Counted from the stretch's first letter, positions 1 through 6,284 are shown. The stretch: 7,053 bases of DNA from Deltaproteobacteria bacterium (GCA_020355145.1 CP070660.1:481729-488781), one strand, 5' to 3'. Numbers and translations are program-made. The notes: generated from the letters alone by a model not told the origin.

Positions 1-458
1 AACCTATGTGTCGAGCCATTCAGATATGAGATAAATTCGACCCCATCCTCATCCACCCTTACTAAGGGTTTCCCTTTTCTCGAGCTGAAATGCCCATCCC
101 GATCCTTCTCCTCAGGGAATATTGGCGCGACTTTCCCTACCCCATGTTCCTTACCTGCACCTAAGCTAAAAACCTGAAAGCCGCCGGAGTCGGTCATCAA
201 TGGGCCTTCCCAACCCATGAATCGATGAAGCCCTCCCATCCTCTCTATGAGATCCTCGCCTGGTTGTAGGTGGAGATGATAGGAATTGATGATAATAACC
301 TGGGTTCCAATCTTACGAAGATCTCCCATCGACACAGCCTTGACCGTCCCTTGAGTACCGACAGCGATGAACGAAGGGGTCTCAACAGTGTCATGATGGG
401 TAACAAACTTACCTACCCTTGCATCCCTATCTCTTGCCAAAAGCTCGAAGGAAAACAT
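1..458 (-). CDS. tgt: tRNA-guanine (queuine) transglycosylase, N-terminal part; gene runs off the left edge
   Basis: TGT exchanges guanine at wobble position 34 of GUN-anticodon tRNAs for a 7-deazaguanine base (preQ1 in most bacteria, queuine in eukaryotes and some bacteria). The visible 152 residues, out of about 370-400 expected, show the family's N-terminus: VETPSFIAVGTQGTVKAV (residues 25-42), the YHL.LQPG segment (60-67) and TDSGGFQVFSLG (89-100). Asp90 matches the active-site Asp of the SGGFQ loop. DEDGVEF and YLNGSTHR near 136-152 match the strand that follows in the family. Between FSLG and GVEF there are about 38 residues where E. coli TGT has about 8, so this copy carries an insertion of about 30 residues. 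The start is the ATG at 458-456. It overlaps the stop of the Qng1 gene as TGATG and has no clear Shine-Dalgarno of its own, which suggests translational coupling. The C-terminal half, with the nucleophilic Asp, the base-specificity residues and the zinc site, is outside the window. Confidence 0.93.
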   Translation of the reverse strand, partial: MFSFELLARDRDARVGKFVTHHDTVETPSFIAVGTQGTVKAVSMGDLRKIGTQVIIINSYHLHLQPGEDLIERMGGLHRFMGWEGPLMTDSGGFQVFSLGAGKEHGVGKVAPIFPEEKDRDGHFSSRKGKPLVRVDEDGVEFISYLNGSTHR

Positions 459-1420
459 CAGTAAAAAATGGTCACTGTCCGGTGATAAGGCCTTACCTTG
501 AACTCCTCAGCCTGGCCCATATTCCAAAGGATCCAATCTATCTCGAAGGCCCTTAATTCCGTGCCCATCCGCTCCAGTTCCCTGCGGATAAGCTCAACCG
601 CCCAGATGGTGTTGGCCCTGATCTCAACCTCCTCAGGACTTCCCGCCTCAAGTGGTATCCGTTGATCAACTGCTTGGGCAAGGCCTTGGGTGTAACTCAA
701 AATCCCCAGATGCCGCAGAACCTGTGGGAGCTTGTAATCGGCAAAGGCGGTCAGCTTACCCATATCCATGAAACTACCCCACCCTTTACCATCGAATGCC
801 CCATAGAGATCCGCGGCAAATATCTGCGCCCTTTTATAGAAAAAGGCCTTATGACCCATGTATCCTGCAACGTCCCGGAAGGATGACAATTTTTGGGCTA
901 ACAACCTGGCCAATGTTATAGCCGACATTCCAGCGGCCTCAACCAATTGGTGGGCCTTTCCATCATGCTCCTGGACAAGGAGCTGACCAACTTCATTGAG
1001 GATCTGCACACGATCTTCCAGGAGTTGCAATCTCCCTCGTCCATCCAAGACCTTTTTTAATTTACCTATTGAGAGCTCAGCTAAATAGTCGGCTCTAGTG
1101 ATCGGAATGCCTGACTCAACAGCCTGCTTAAGGGATGCCGCCAGGGCATAATAGCCGGAAAGCCTTCTTGATTCGTATTCAATCTCCCACATATCCATCC
1201 CCGATGCTGGCCAGAAGCAAAAATTGAGACTGTCCAAGACCAATAGATAAGCCACCGTTTCTTCACCACTGCCAGAAATGTGGTAGCAACACTTCCAGGG
1301 CGGCACTCTTACTCGGTCTTTATGCATCTTCCGGGAAAACCTGACCAAGGCCTCCTTATCAATCCGCACCTGGCAGCTCATCTTTGCCACACTCCTGGCT
1401 GTCTCAAGTACCTCCCACAT
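458..1420 (-). CDS. qng1: Queuosine 5'-phosphate N-glycosidase/hydrolase, Qng1/DUF2419 (Q_salvage) family
   Basis: Family members hydrolyse queuosine 5'-monophosphate to free queuine and ribose 5-phosphate, allowing queuine to be recycled from degraded tRNA. They are common in eukaryotes and sporadic in bacteria. The 320 residues match the family along their length. They show VLETARSVA near the N-terminus (4-12), PPW...YH (40-47), the hallmark LDSLNFCFWP (62-71) and LSGYYALAASLKQAVESGIP (87-106). These are followed by FYKRAQIFAADL (194-205), LTAFADYKLPQVLRHLGIL (223-241), EVEIRANTIWAVELIR (264-279) and DWILWNMGQ (295-303). The conserved Asp residues near 204 and 228 and Lys230 lie in the segments expected to form the active site. 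That is from memory of the family, not a structure. Length is normal and there are no breaks. The start at 1420 keeps the conserved N-terminal helix but has a poor ribosome-binding site. The ATG at 1381 has a better AGGAG but would lose that helix. The stop overlaps the tgt start. Confidence 0.88.
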   Translation of the reverse strand: MWEVLETARSVAKMSCQVRIDKEALVRFSRKMHKDRVRVPPWKCCYHISGSGEETVAYLLVLDSLNFCFWPASGMDMWEIEYESRRLSGYYALAASLKQAVESGIPITRADYLAELSIGKLKKVLDGRGRLQLLEDRVQILNEVGQLLVQEHDGKAHQLVEAAGMSAITLARLLAQKLSSFRDVAGYMGHKAFFYKRAQIFAADLYGAFDGKGWGSFMDMGKLTAFADYKLPQVLRHLGILSYTQGLAQAVDQRIPLEAGSPEEVEIRANTIWAVELIRRELERMGTELRAFEIDWILWNMGQAEEFKVRPYHRTVTIFY

Positions 1421-1457
1421 CTTTCTGCATCATAAGTTATTTTAGGGAAGACCTCCC

Positions 1458-1486
1458 ATTTGAAGGGATTAAGGAAAGGCTCTCAA
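1458..1486 (-). promoter_or_regulatory. Candidate sigma70-type promoter for qng1-tgt
   Basis: Reading the minus strand, a -35-like TTGAGA (1486-1481) is followed after exactly 17 bases by a -10-like TCAAAT (1463-1458). This would start transcription near 1451, giving a leader of about 30 bases before the ATG at 1420. The match is 5/6 and 4/6 to consensus. It lies in the 119-base gap between the sirtuin and qng1, so qng1-tgt could be transcribed separately from the sirtuin gene. Confidence 0.4.
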
Positions 1487-1532
1487 AGACATTAGGCCCA
1501 GGTAAGCGTCCTCGGTTGCAAAAAATCAAGAA

Positions 1533-1546
1533 AGGGTGTTCACCCT
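1533..1546 (-). terminator. Weak terminator-like hairpin at the end of the sirtuin gene
   Basis: On the minus strand AGGGT-GAAC-ACCCT forms a 5-bp stem with a 4-base loop, followed by TTTCTTGATTTTTT. The stem overlaps the TGA stop at 1542-1540. The stem is short and the T tract is interrupted, so this is only a modest intrinsic terminator or attenuator candidate. Confidence 0.3.
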
Positions 1547-2286
1547 CCCCTTAATTCCCTGACCACTGAGACGAGTTGCGATACCTTCACACTTGCCTTG
1601 CCCTGGAGGAAGATATCGATGATATGATCAGTAAGTGCCGTCTTTTCCAGATTTATCTCGATTATCTTGGAACCGGCCTGCTTTGCCTGCCTTGGAAGTA
1701 GGTTAAAGGGAAAAACTACGGCAGAGGTGCCTATTATCAATAAGACCTGGCAGGTAGAGGCTAACTGAGTGCTCCTCGTCATGGCATCAAAGGGAATTGC
1801 CTCTCCAAAGAATATAACATCCGGTTTAAGTATCTTTCCGCACTCGCATCGGGGTGGATACTCCCCTTTCTTCTCTTTGTAATCATAGCTGTTGTTACAC
1901 CAAAGACAGGTAAGGGAGCGGGAGTTGCCGTGATATTCGATAACATCCCGGGAACCAGCCTCCTGGTGGAGATTGTCCACATTTTGGGTGATAACGGTCT
2001 GAAGCAGACCCATCCTTTCTAATTCAGCCAAGCCGGTATGTGCCTCGTTGGTCTCTGCTGCATCTATAGTCTCTTCCATTTCCCTTAACATCTCCCAGAC
2101 CTTTTCCGGACTTCTCTTAAAGGAGTTAATGGTGGCATATTCATCCGGGTCAAACCTATCCCATAGTCCACCCCTGCTTCTAAAATCCGGGATACCTGAC
2201 TCAACTGAGATACCGGCCCCGGTTAGGGCTATGGTTAATTTAGATCCCAGGATGCTCCTGGCAGCCTCCTGAATTAGTTCATCCAT
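1540..2286 (-). CDS. cobB: Sir2-family NAD-dependent protein deacylase (sirtuin)
   Basis: Sirtuins remove acyl groups from lysines in cytoplasmic proteins, using NAD and releasing nicotinamide and O-acyl-ADP-ribose. All core motifs are intact. The NAD-binding GAGISVESGIPDFRSRGGLW is at residues 23-42, TQNVDNLHQEAG at 100-111 and the catalytic His119 in EYHGN. There is a zinc site with Cys127/Cys130 and Cys147/Cys149 (CxxC then CxC), then KPDVIFFGE (154-162), GTSAVVFP (186-193) and the late EINLE nucleotide-binding strand. Length (248) is typical of the bacterial single-domain form. Aligned by eye with SIRT5 and E. coli CobB, the Tyr and Arg that bind succinyl-lysine are replaced by Leu67 and Met70. 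Deacetylase or longer-acyl activity therefore seems likelier than desuccinylase. The start ATG at 2286 has only a weak purine-rich upstream site. It is downstream of nadC but separated by about 308 bases. The symbol is the generic bacterial one; orthology to E. coli CobB is not established. Confidence 0.93.
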   Translation of the reverse strand: MDELIQEAARSILGSKLTIALTGAGISVESGIPDFRSRGGLWDRFDPDEYATINSFKRSPEKVWEMLREMEETIDAAETNEAHTGLAELERMGLLQTVITQNVDNLHQEAGSRDVIEYHGNSRSLTCLWCNNSYDYKEKKGEYPPRCECGKILKPDVIFFGEAIPFDAMTRSTQLASTCQVLLIIGTSAVVFPFNLLPRQAKQAGSKIIEINLEKTALTDHIIDIFLQGKASVKVSQLVSVVRELRGG

Positions 2287-2594
2287 TTTTGAGTCTCGAA
2301 ATTTCTATCTGCGGAAAAAATCAGAGTGCTTTTAGTGTGTATGGCTTTCTGCAATCCATATGGAATGATGGAGTACTGGAGTAGTGGATAATAATAACGA
2401 AAAGAAGTTCTTTCTTTTTCTTCTCCTTCACCTTGTTTAGAAAAATTCGCCCATCACTCCCTGGCCCAGACCTGGCTCGCAGCGCCGGAGTTTGACATAG
2501 TCCGCTTCCGAAATATTACAGCGACAACAGCGTATTCCATGCAACTCGCGCCAGGGCAGGCCAATACTCCAATTGAGGCAAAGCCCTAAGTTCT
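2287..2594. other. 308-base intergenic region between nadC and the sirtuin gene
   Basis: No gene with a credible start and ribosome-binding site is seen here. The stretch is composite. At 2287-2360 it is AT-rich leader for the sirtuin, where I find no convincing -35/-10 pair. At 2361-2392 there is an 8-bp tandem repeat. At 2401-2430 there is a polypyrimidine tract on the plus strand. From 2450 to 2580 there is an abruptly GC-rich block. No clear intrinsic terminator for nadC was found. Confidence 0.6.
2361..2392. repeat. Short tandem repeat, 8-bp unit TGGARTNN, four copies
   Basis: Four consecutive octamers start with TGGA: TGGAATGA, TGGAGTAC, TGGAGTAG and TGGATAAT. The first three share TGGARTNN; the fourth keeps only TGGA. 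The repeat sits about 75-105 bases upstream of the sirtuin start codon. Its function is unknown; slippage-generated intergenic sequence is the simplest reading. Confidence 0.6.
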
Positions 2595-2616
2595 TTAAAT
2601 CAACTCGAGGCTGATA
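2437..2616 (-). other. Open GC-rich block: possible Cys-rich ORF remnant or dispersed intergenic repeat
   Basis: On the minus strand one frame is open from 2616 (inside the 3' end of nadC) to a TAA at 2439-2437. It reads, in part, GLPWRELHGIRCCRCN and then ISEADYVKLRRCEPG, ending GEFF. It contains four cysteines (RCCRC and RRC) but no ATG near its beginning; a TTG at 2544 is the only useful alternative start. The plus strand in the same codon register is also open (2398-2589). Neither reading can therefore be trusted as coding on openness alone. By hand count 2451-2580 is about 57% G+C, against about 32% for 2401-2450. I do not recognise a family. A decayed gene, a non-coding RNA or a repeated intergenic element are all possible. 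Confidence 0.25.
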
Positions 2617-3434
2617 TCAACAGACCTTGCAGAATGGGTAATGGCACCAACGGAAATCAGGTCTACACCTGTCTTGGATATCTTCCCTATTGATTCCAAT
2701 GTGACCCCGCCGGAGGCCTCTAAAAGCACCCTTCCTCTGGCAATAGACACGGCCTCCCTCATTTCTTTAAGAGACATATTATCCAAGAGAATTGCATCTG
2801 CACCTGCGCTGATAGCCGCCTCAACACCTTTGGTATCCTCTACCTCCACCTCAATCCTTAATGTATGGGGCACCTTTGCCTTGATTTCCGCCAAGGCCTT
2901 AGATATAGATCCAGCTGCGGCAATGTGGTTATCTTTGATCAAGATCCCGTCAAAGAGGCCAAAGCGATGATTTATCCCGCCCCCCATCCTAACCGCATAT
3001 TTTTCCAATATCCGCAGCCCCGGGGTTGTCTTTCTGGTATCAATCACCCGCACTTTTGAAGGATCTGTTTTCTCCACATATCTCCTGGTAAGGGTAGCTA
3101 TCCCGGATAGGTGTTGTAGGAAATTGAGTGCCGTCCTTTCCCCACTTAGTATCCCCCTCATCGACCCCTTAACAATACCTATATCATCCCCATTCGGCAC
3201 CACATCCCCATCATGATAATTGCATTCAACTGAGATCCCAGGATCAAGCCGGGAGAAGACCCTAGAAAGAACCCCTATCCCGGCCAATATTATCTCTTCA
3301 TTGGCTGATAGTCTTGCCCTCCTCTTAATGGATGGATCTATAATAGCAGAGGTAGTTATGTCGCCGGGGCCCAGATCTTCCTCTAAGGCACTATCAATTA
3401 TTTTGTCGATCTGGGAAACATAGCTGGGATTCAT
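2595..3434 (-). CDS. nadC: Nicotinate-nucleotide pyrophosphorylase (carboxylating), quinolinate phosphoribosyltransferase
   Basis: NadC makes nicotinate mononucleotide, CO2 and pyrophosphate from quinolinate and PRPP, the step that joins de novo quinolinate synthesis to NAD assembly. The 279-residue protein is full length and carries the expected sequence markers. These are EEDLGPGDITT (18-28), GERTALNFLQHLSGIAT (98-114) and DTRKTTPGLR (132-141). They are followed by KYAVRMGGGINHRFGLFDGI (145-164) with the basic residues that hold quinolinate and PRPP, KDNH (167-170), then EVEV, LLDNM, EASGGV and SVGAITHS in the C-terminal barrel. The start ATG at 3434 overlaps the valS stop (ATGA) and follows GAGGGA at good spacing inside the valS end. 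The two genes are therefore translationally coupled in one operon. No nadA or nadB is in the window. Confidence 0.97.
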   Translation of the reverse strand: MNPSYVSQIDKIIDSALEEDLGPGDITTSAIIDPSIKRRARLSANEEIILAGIGVLSRVFSRLDPGISVECNYHDGDVVPNGDDIGIVKGSMRGILSGERTALNFLQHLSGIATLTRRYVEKTDPSKVRVIDTRKTTPGLRILEKYAVRMGGGINHRFGLFDGILIKDNHIAAAGSISKALAEIKAKVPHTLRIEVEVEDTKGVEAAISAGADAILLDNMSLKEMREAVSIARGRVLLEASGGVTLESIGKISKTGVDLISVGAITHSARSVDISLELI

Positions 3435-6079
3435 TTGAGTCCCTCAAGCATGGCAAGGTGTTTGTTCAATCTCTCTAACCTCACACCCATAAGCCCTGCC
3501 TTCTCCCTGACATCCTCTACTATATGGGGAGGGGCCTGATTCAAGAAATCCTTATTTGCCAATTTCCTTCGGGATAGATCCATTTCGCGCTCTGTCTTTT
3601 TTATCTCCTTATATATCCTCTTTCTCTCATCATCGTAATTGATCAATCCCTTAAGGAGAACATGCACCTGGACATCGCCAAAGACATACGTAGCAGACCA
3701 TTTGGGTTTTTCAGCTCCAGAGACAATATCAATGGATCCCACCTTTGCCAGGCTGGTAATATAGGAAAGATTATTCTCCAAGATCTGTCTCTCCCTCGAC
3801 CCCTTTCCATCGATGACTATCCTTACATCCTTTCTCGGGGGGACGTTCATCTCTCCCCTTATATTTCTGATGCCTGTTATCACCCCCCTAAGGAGATCCA
3901 TCTCCTTGATTGATTCATCATCATAGATAAATTCAGTAGGTTGAGGAAACTGGGCTATCATGATGCTTCCCTCTGTATAGGGTAGCCTTTGCCAGATCTC
4001 CTCAGTAATAAAGGGCACAAATGGATGGAGAAGCCTCACCACCCCACTCAAGAGAATTTGCATTACAGACTGGGCCACTTCCCTTCTCTTTTGATCCCTG
4101 CTATAGAGCTCCAGTTTTGCCATCTCCAGATACCAGTCACAAAATTCATGCCAGACAAATTGATAACAGGTACTGGCCGCATCATTAAATCTGTAACCAC
4201 CTATATGGCCGGTTATCTCCTCTGCAACCTCCCCTATCCTTGTCATGATCCAACGGTCAGCCAGGGTAAGATTACTCTTATCTATAGATGGGGGCTTACA
4301 ATCCTTCAGGTTCATCAAGGAAAACCTGGCGGCATTCCATATCTTATTAATAAAATTCCTGTATCCTGCTATTCTTTCCTCTGAAAGCCTGATGTCCCTA
4401 CCCTGGATAGCCAATATAGAAAGGGTAAATCTGAAGGCATCCGTACCGAACCGGTCCAATACCTCCAGGGGATCAATTATGTTTCCCCTGCTCTTGCTCA
4501 TCTTCTGGCCCTGTTCATCCTTGACAAGGGCGTGAATATAAACGTCCCTGAAGGGGACATCTCCAAGAAAGTATAGACCCATCATCATCATTCTCGCCAC
4601 CCAGAAAAAAAGGATATCGAAACCAGTTACCAGCACCGAGGTGGGATAAAAGGTCTTTAGTTCATCAGTGGAATCCGGCCAACCCAGGGTTGAAAATGGC
4701 CACAGGGCAGAACTGAACCATGTATCCAGTACGTCTGTTTCCTGCTGGAGATCCTTGCCCTTGCAAGAAGGGCATCCCCTGGGCTCCTCCTTGGCCACTA
4801 TAATCTCCCCGCATCCCTGGCAATACCAGGCGGGTATCCTATGACCCCACCATATCTGCCTGGATATACACCAATCCCTGATATTATTCATCCATTCGTA
4901 ATAGACATCTTCCCAATTGGAGGGTACTATCCTCGTCTTTCCATCCTTCACTGCGGCGATAGCCTTTTCCGCAAGAGGGCCTATCTTGACAAACCACTGC
5001 TTGGAGAGAAGTGGTTCGATCATGGTCTTACAGCGGTAACAGTGTCCTACCGCATGACGGTAAGGTATTGTCTTCTCCAGTAAGCCAGAGCTTCTCAGAT
5101 CATCCAGAATCCTTTCCCGGCATTGAAACCTCTCCATACCCTTGTACGGGCCGGCCAGCTCATTCATGCTGCCATCTTCATTAATAACCCTTATTCGTTC
5201 AAGCTGATGCGTGTTTCCAATCTCAAAATCATTGGGATCATGGGCAGGGGTAATCTTCAGGGCGCCGGTACCGAATTCTCTATCCACATAACTATCAAAG
5301 ATAACCGGTATGGGCCTATTGAGCACTGGCAGAAGCACATGAGATCCCGATAGGCCTTCATAACGTTCATCTTCCGGGTTCACAGCCACTGCGGTATCGC
5401 CTAAAAGTGTCTCTGGCCTGGTTGTGGCCACGATCAGATAGCCCTCCCGGTCTTCAAAGGGATAGCGAATATAATAGAGATAGCTATCCCTATCTTCATG
5501 TTCTACCTCAAGGTCAGCCAGTGCTGTATGGCACCTGGGGCACCAGTTTATGATATAATCTCCCCGGTAGATCAAGTCTTCATCATAAAGACGCACAAAG
5601 ACCTCCCTTACAGCCTTAGAGAGGCCATCATCCATTGTAAATCGTTCACGACTCCAGTCACAGGAACTTCCCAGCCTTTTAAGCTGGTTGATAATCATTC
5701 CACCGAATTTTTCCCTCCACTCCCAGACCAATTGAACAAATCGCTCCCGACCAATCTGATGACGATCGGTTCCCTTTGAGGCAAGGTCTTTCTCTACCAC
5801 ATTCTGGGTAGCAATACCCGCGTGGTCCGTGCCGGGTTGCCACAGGACATTATATCCCTTCATTCTCCTGTACCTGCACAGAATATCCTGGAGGGTATTA
5901 TTGAGGGCATGGCCCATGTGTAGGCTTCCGGTTATATTCGGTGGGGGAATGACGATAGAAAAAGGTGATTTACCCGATTTTGTATTGGCCTTAAATAGAT
6001 CATTTCTCTCCCAATAATAATACCATCTCTCTTCCACTTCCTTGGGCTCGTAGGTCTTGGCCAAGACATCGTTTTCCAT
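3431..6079 (-). CDS. valS: Valyl-tRNA synthetase (class I)
   Basis: ValRS charges tRNA-Val with valine and edits mischarged threonine. From the ATG at 6079 the protein has 882 residues, close to the roughly 860 of Thermus ValRS. It shows PPPNITGSLHMGHAL with the HMGH signature (54-57) and the KMSKS loop (526-530). The CP1 editing domain has TTRPET (219-224) and GTGALKITPAHDPNDFE (270 onward), and DTWFSS lies at 452-457. Four CxxC pairs at 180-183, 347-350, 420-423 and 436-439 fit two zinc sites as in Thermus ValRS. An anticodon-binding helical domain follows, and the C-terminus ends in the Lys/Arg/Glu-rich coiled-coil arm (about 808-882). An in-frame ATG at 6136 would add 19 residues, but it lacks a ribosome-binding site and lies almost on the predicted transcription start. 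6079 has a strong AAGGAG 9 bases upstream. The gene is followed by nadC with a 4-base overlap. Confidence 0.97.
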   Translation of the reverse strand: MENDVLAKTYEPKEVEERWYYYWERNDLFKANTKSGKSPFSIVIPPPNITGSLHMGHALNNTLQDILCRYRRMKGYNVLWQPGTDHAGIATQNVVEKDLASKGTDRHQIGRERFVQLVWEWREKFGGMIINQLKRLGSSCDWSRERFTMDDGLSKAVREVFVRLYDEDLIYRGDYIINWCPRCHTALADLEVEHEDRDSYLYYIRYPFEDREGYLIVATTRPETLLGDTAVAVNPEDERYEGLSGSHVLLPVLNRPIPVIFDSYVDREFGTGALKITPAHDPNDFEIGNTHQLERIRVINEDGSMNELAGPYKGMERFQCRERILDDLRSSGLLEKTIPYRHAVGHCYRCKTMIEPLLSKQWFVKIGPLAEKAIAAVKDGKTRIVPSNWEDVYYEWMNNIRDWCISRQIWWGHRIPAWYCQGCGEIIVAKEEPRGCPSCKGKDLQQETDVLDTWFSSALWPFSTLGWPDSTDELKTFYPTSVLVTGFDILFFWVARMMMMGLYFLGDVPFRDVYIHALVKDEQGQKMSKSRGNIIDPLEVLDRFGTDAFRFTLSILAIQGRDIRLSEERIAGYRNFINKIWNAARFSLMNLKDCKPPSIDKSNLTLADRWIMTRIGEVAEEITGHIGGYRFNDAASTCYQFVWHEFCDWYLEMAKLELYSRDQKRREVAQSVMQILLSGVVRLLHPFVPFITEEIWQRLPYTEGSIMIAQFPQPTEFIYDDESIKEMDLLRGVITGIRNIRGEMNVPPRKDVRIVIDGKGSRERQILENNLSYITSLAKVGSIDIVSGAEKPKWSATYVFGDVQVHVLLKGLINYDDERKRIYKEIKKTEREMDLSRRKLANKDFLNQAPPHIVEDVREKAGLMGVRLERLNKHLAMLEGLK

Positions 6080-6088
6080 AAAATGTCG

Positions 6089-6094
6089 CTCCTT
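6089..6094 (-). promoter_or_regulatory. Ribosome-binding site that fixes the valS start
   Basis: AAGGAG on the minus strand (6094-6089), preceded by a run of A, sits 9 bases before the ATG at 6079. The alternative upstream ATG at 6136 has no comparable site, so the shorter protein is preferred. Confidence 0.8.
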
Positions 6095-6130
6095 TTTTTG
6101 TTGGTTTAATGAAGCACTACGGCTGAATTG

Positions 6131-6147
6131 GATCATTTATGTTGATC
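6131..6147. promoter_or_regulatory. Inverted repeat GATCA-N7-TGATC over the valS promoter start point
   Basis: GATCA (6131-6135) and TGATC (6143-6147) are inverted around a 7-base spacer. The right arm overlaps the candidate -10, so the pair spans about -10 to +8. The placement fits an operator, but 5-bp arms arise readily by chance and the repeat overlaps a plain TGATCA palindrome. Confidence 0.25.
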
Positions 6148-6173
6148 ATGTGGCAAAAGAGGCCTTAAGTCAA
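6145..6173 (-). promoter_or_regulatory. valS: Candidate sigma70-type promoter for valS-nadC
   Basis: On the minus strand TTGACT (6173-6168, 5/6 to the -35 consensus) is separated by exactly 17 bases from CATGAT (6150-6145, 4/6 to the -10 consensus). Transcription would begin near 6138, giving a leader of roughly 58 bases with the AAGGAG near its end. This is too short for a T-box riboswitch. Confidence 0.6.
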
Positions 6174-6195
6174 GCGGATGTGGGGCGAGATAGAC

Positions 6196-6267
6196 GCAAA
6201 TAATAATCAAATGGGCACAATGACAACTTTGAAGACCCCTTTCATTATTTGCCTTTGTGCCCATTTG
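6196..6267. repeat. Interleaved inverted repeats (13 bp and 9 bp) between the Glu-rich gene and valS
   Basis: CAAATGGGCACAA (6208-6220) has a perfect inverted copy, TTGTGCCCATTTG, at 6255-6267, giving a 13-bp stem with a 34-base loop. A second perfect pair, GCAAATAAT (6196-6204) and ATTATTTGC (6244-6252), is interleaved with it in the order a-b-a'-b'. The element starts 18 bases past the stop of the Glu-rich gene and ends before the valS -35. On the minus-strand transcript the 13-bp stem is followed by the T-rich ATTATTATTTGC, so it may end the upstream transcript. The large loop and lack of a pure T run make it atypical. The two stems probably cannot both form fully, because only 3 bases would have to span 13 base pairs. 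Confidence 0.7.
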
Positions 6268-6284
6268 TCTTAAAAGGTAATATA

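Noticed and set aside
270..464. Plus-strand open frame of 64 codons near the left end
   Set aside because: It is antisense to tgt, where the minus-strand translation matches the family continuously.
662..886. Plus-strand open frame of 74 codons
   Set aside because: It lies wholly inside qng1, whose family motifs on the minus strand are intact; there is no independent support.
1444..1456. GGGA-N5-TCCC hairpin upstream of qng1
   Set aside because: The 4-bp stem is too short to call a terminator or attenuator.
2450..2595. A tRNA or other standard RNA gene in the GC-rich block
   Set aside because: No acceptor stem pairing, T-loop motif (GTTCRAAT) or CCA end could be found on either strand.
6079..6136. 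valS start at the ATG at 6136
   Set aside because: There is no ribosome-binding site, it falls at the predicted transcription start, and the added residues do not look like the family's N-terminus. The ATG at 6079 has AAGGAG at 9 bases.
6080..6145. T-box riboswitch in the valS leader
   Set aside because: The leader after the predicted start is only about 58 bases, and no T-box-like consensus or specifier stem was found.
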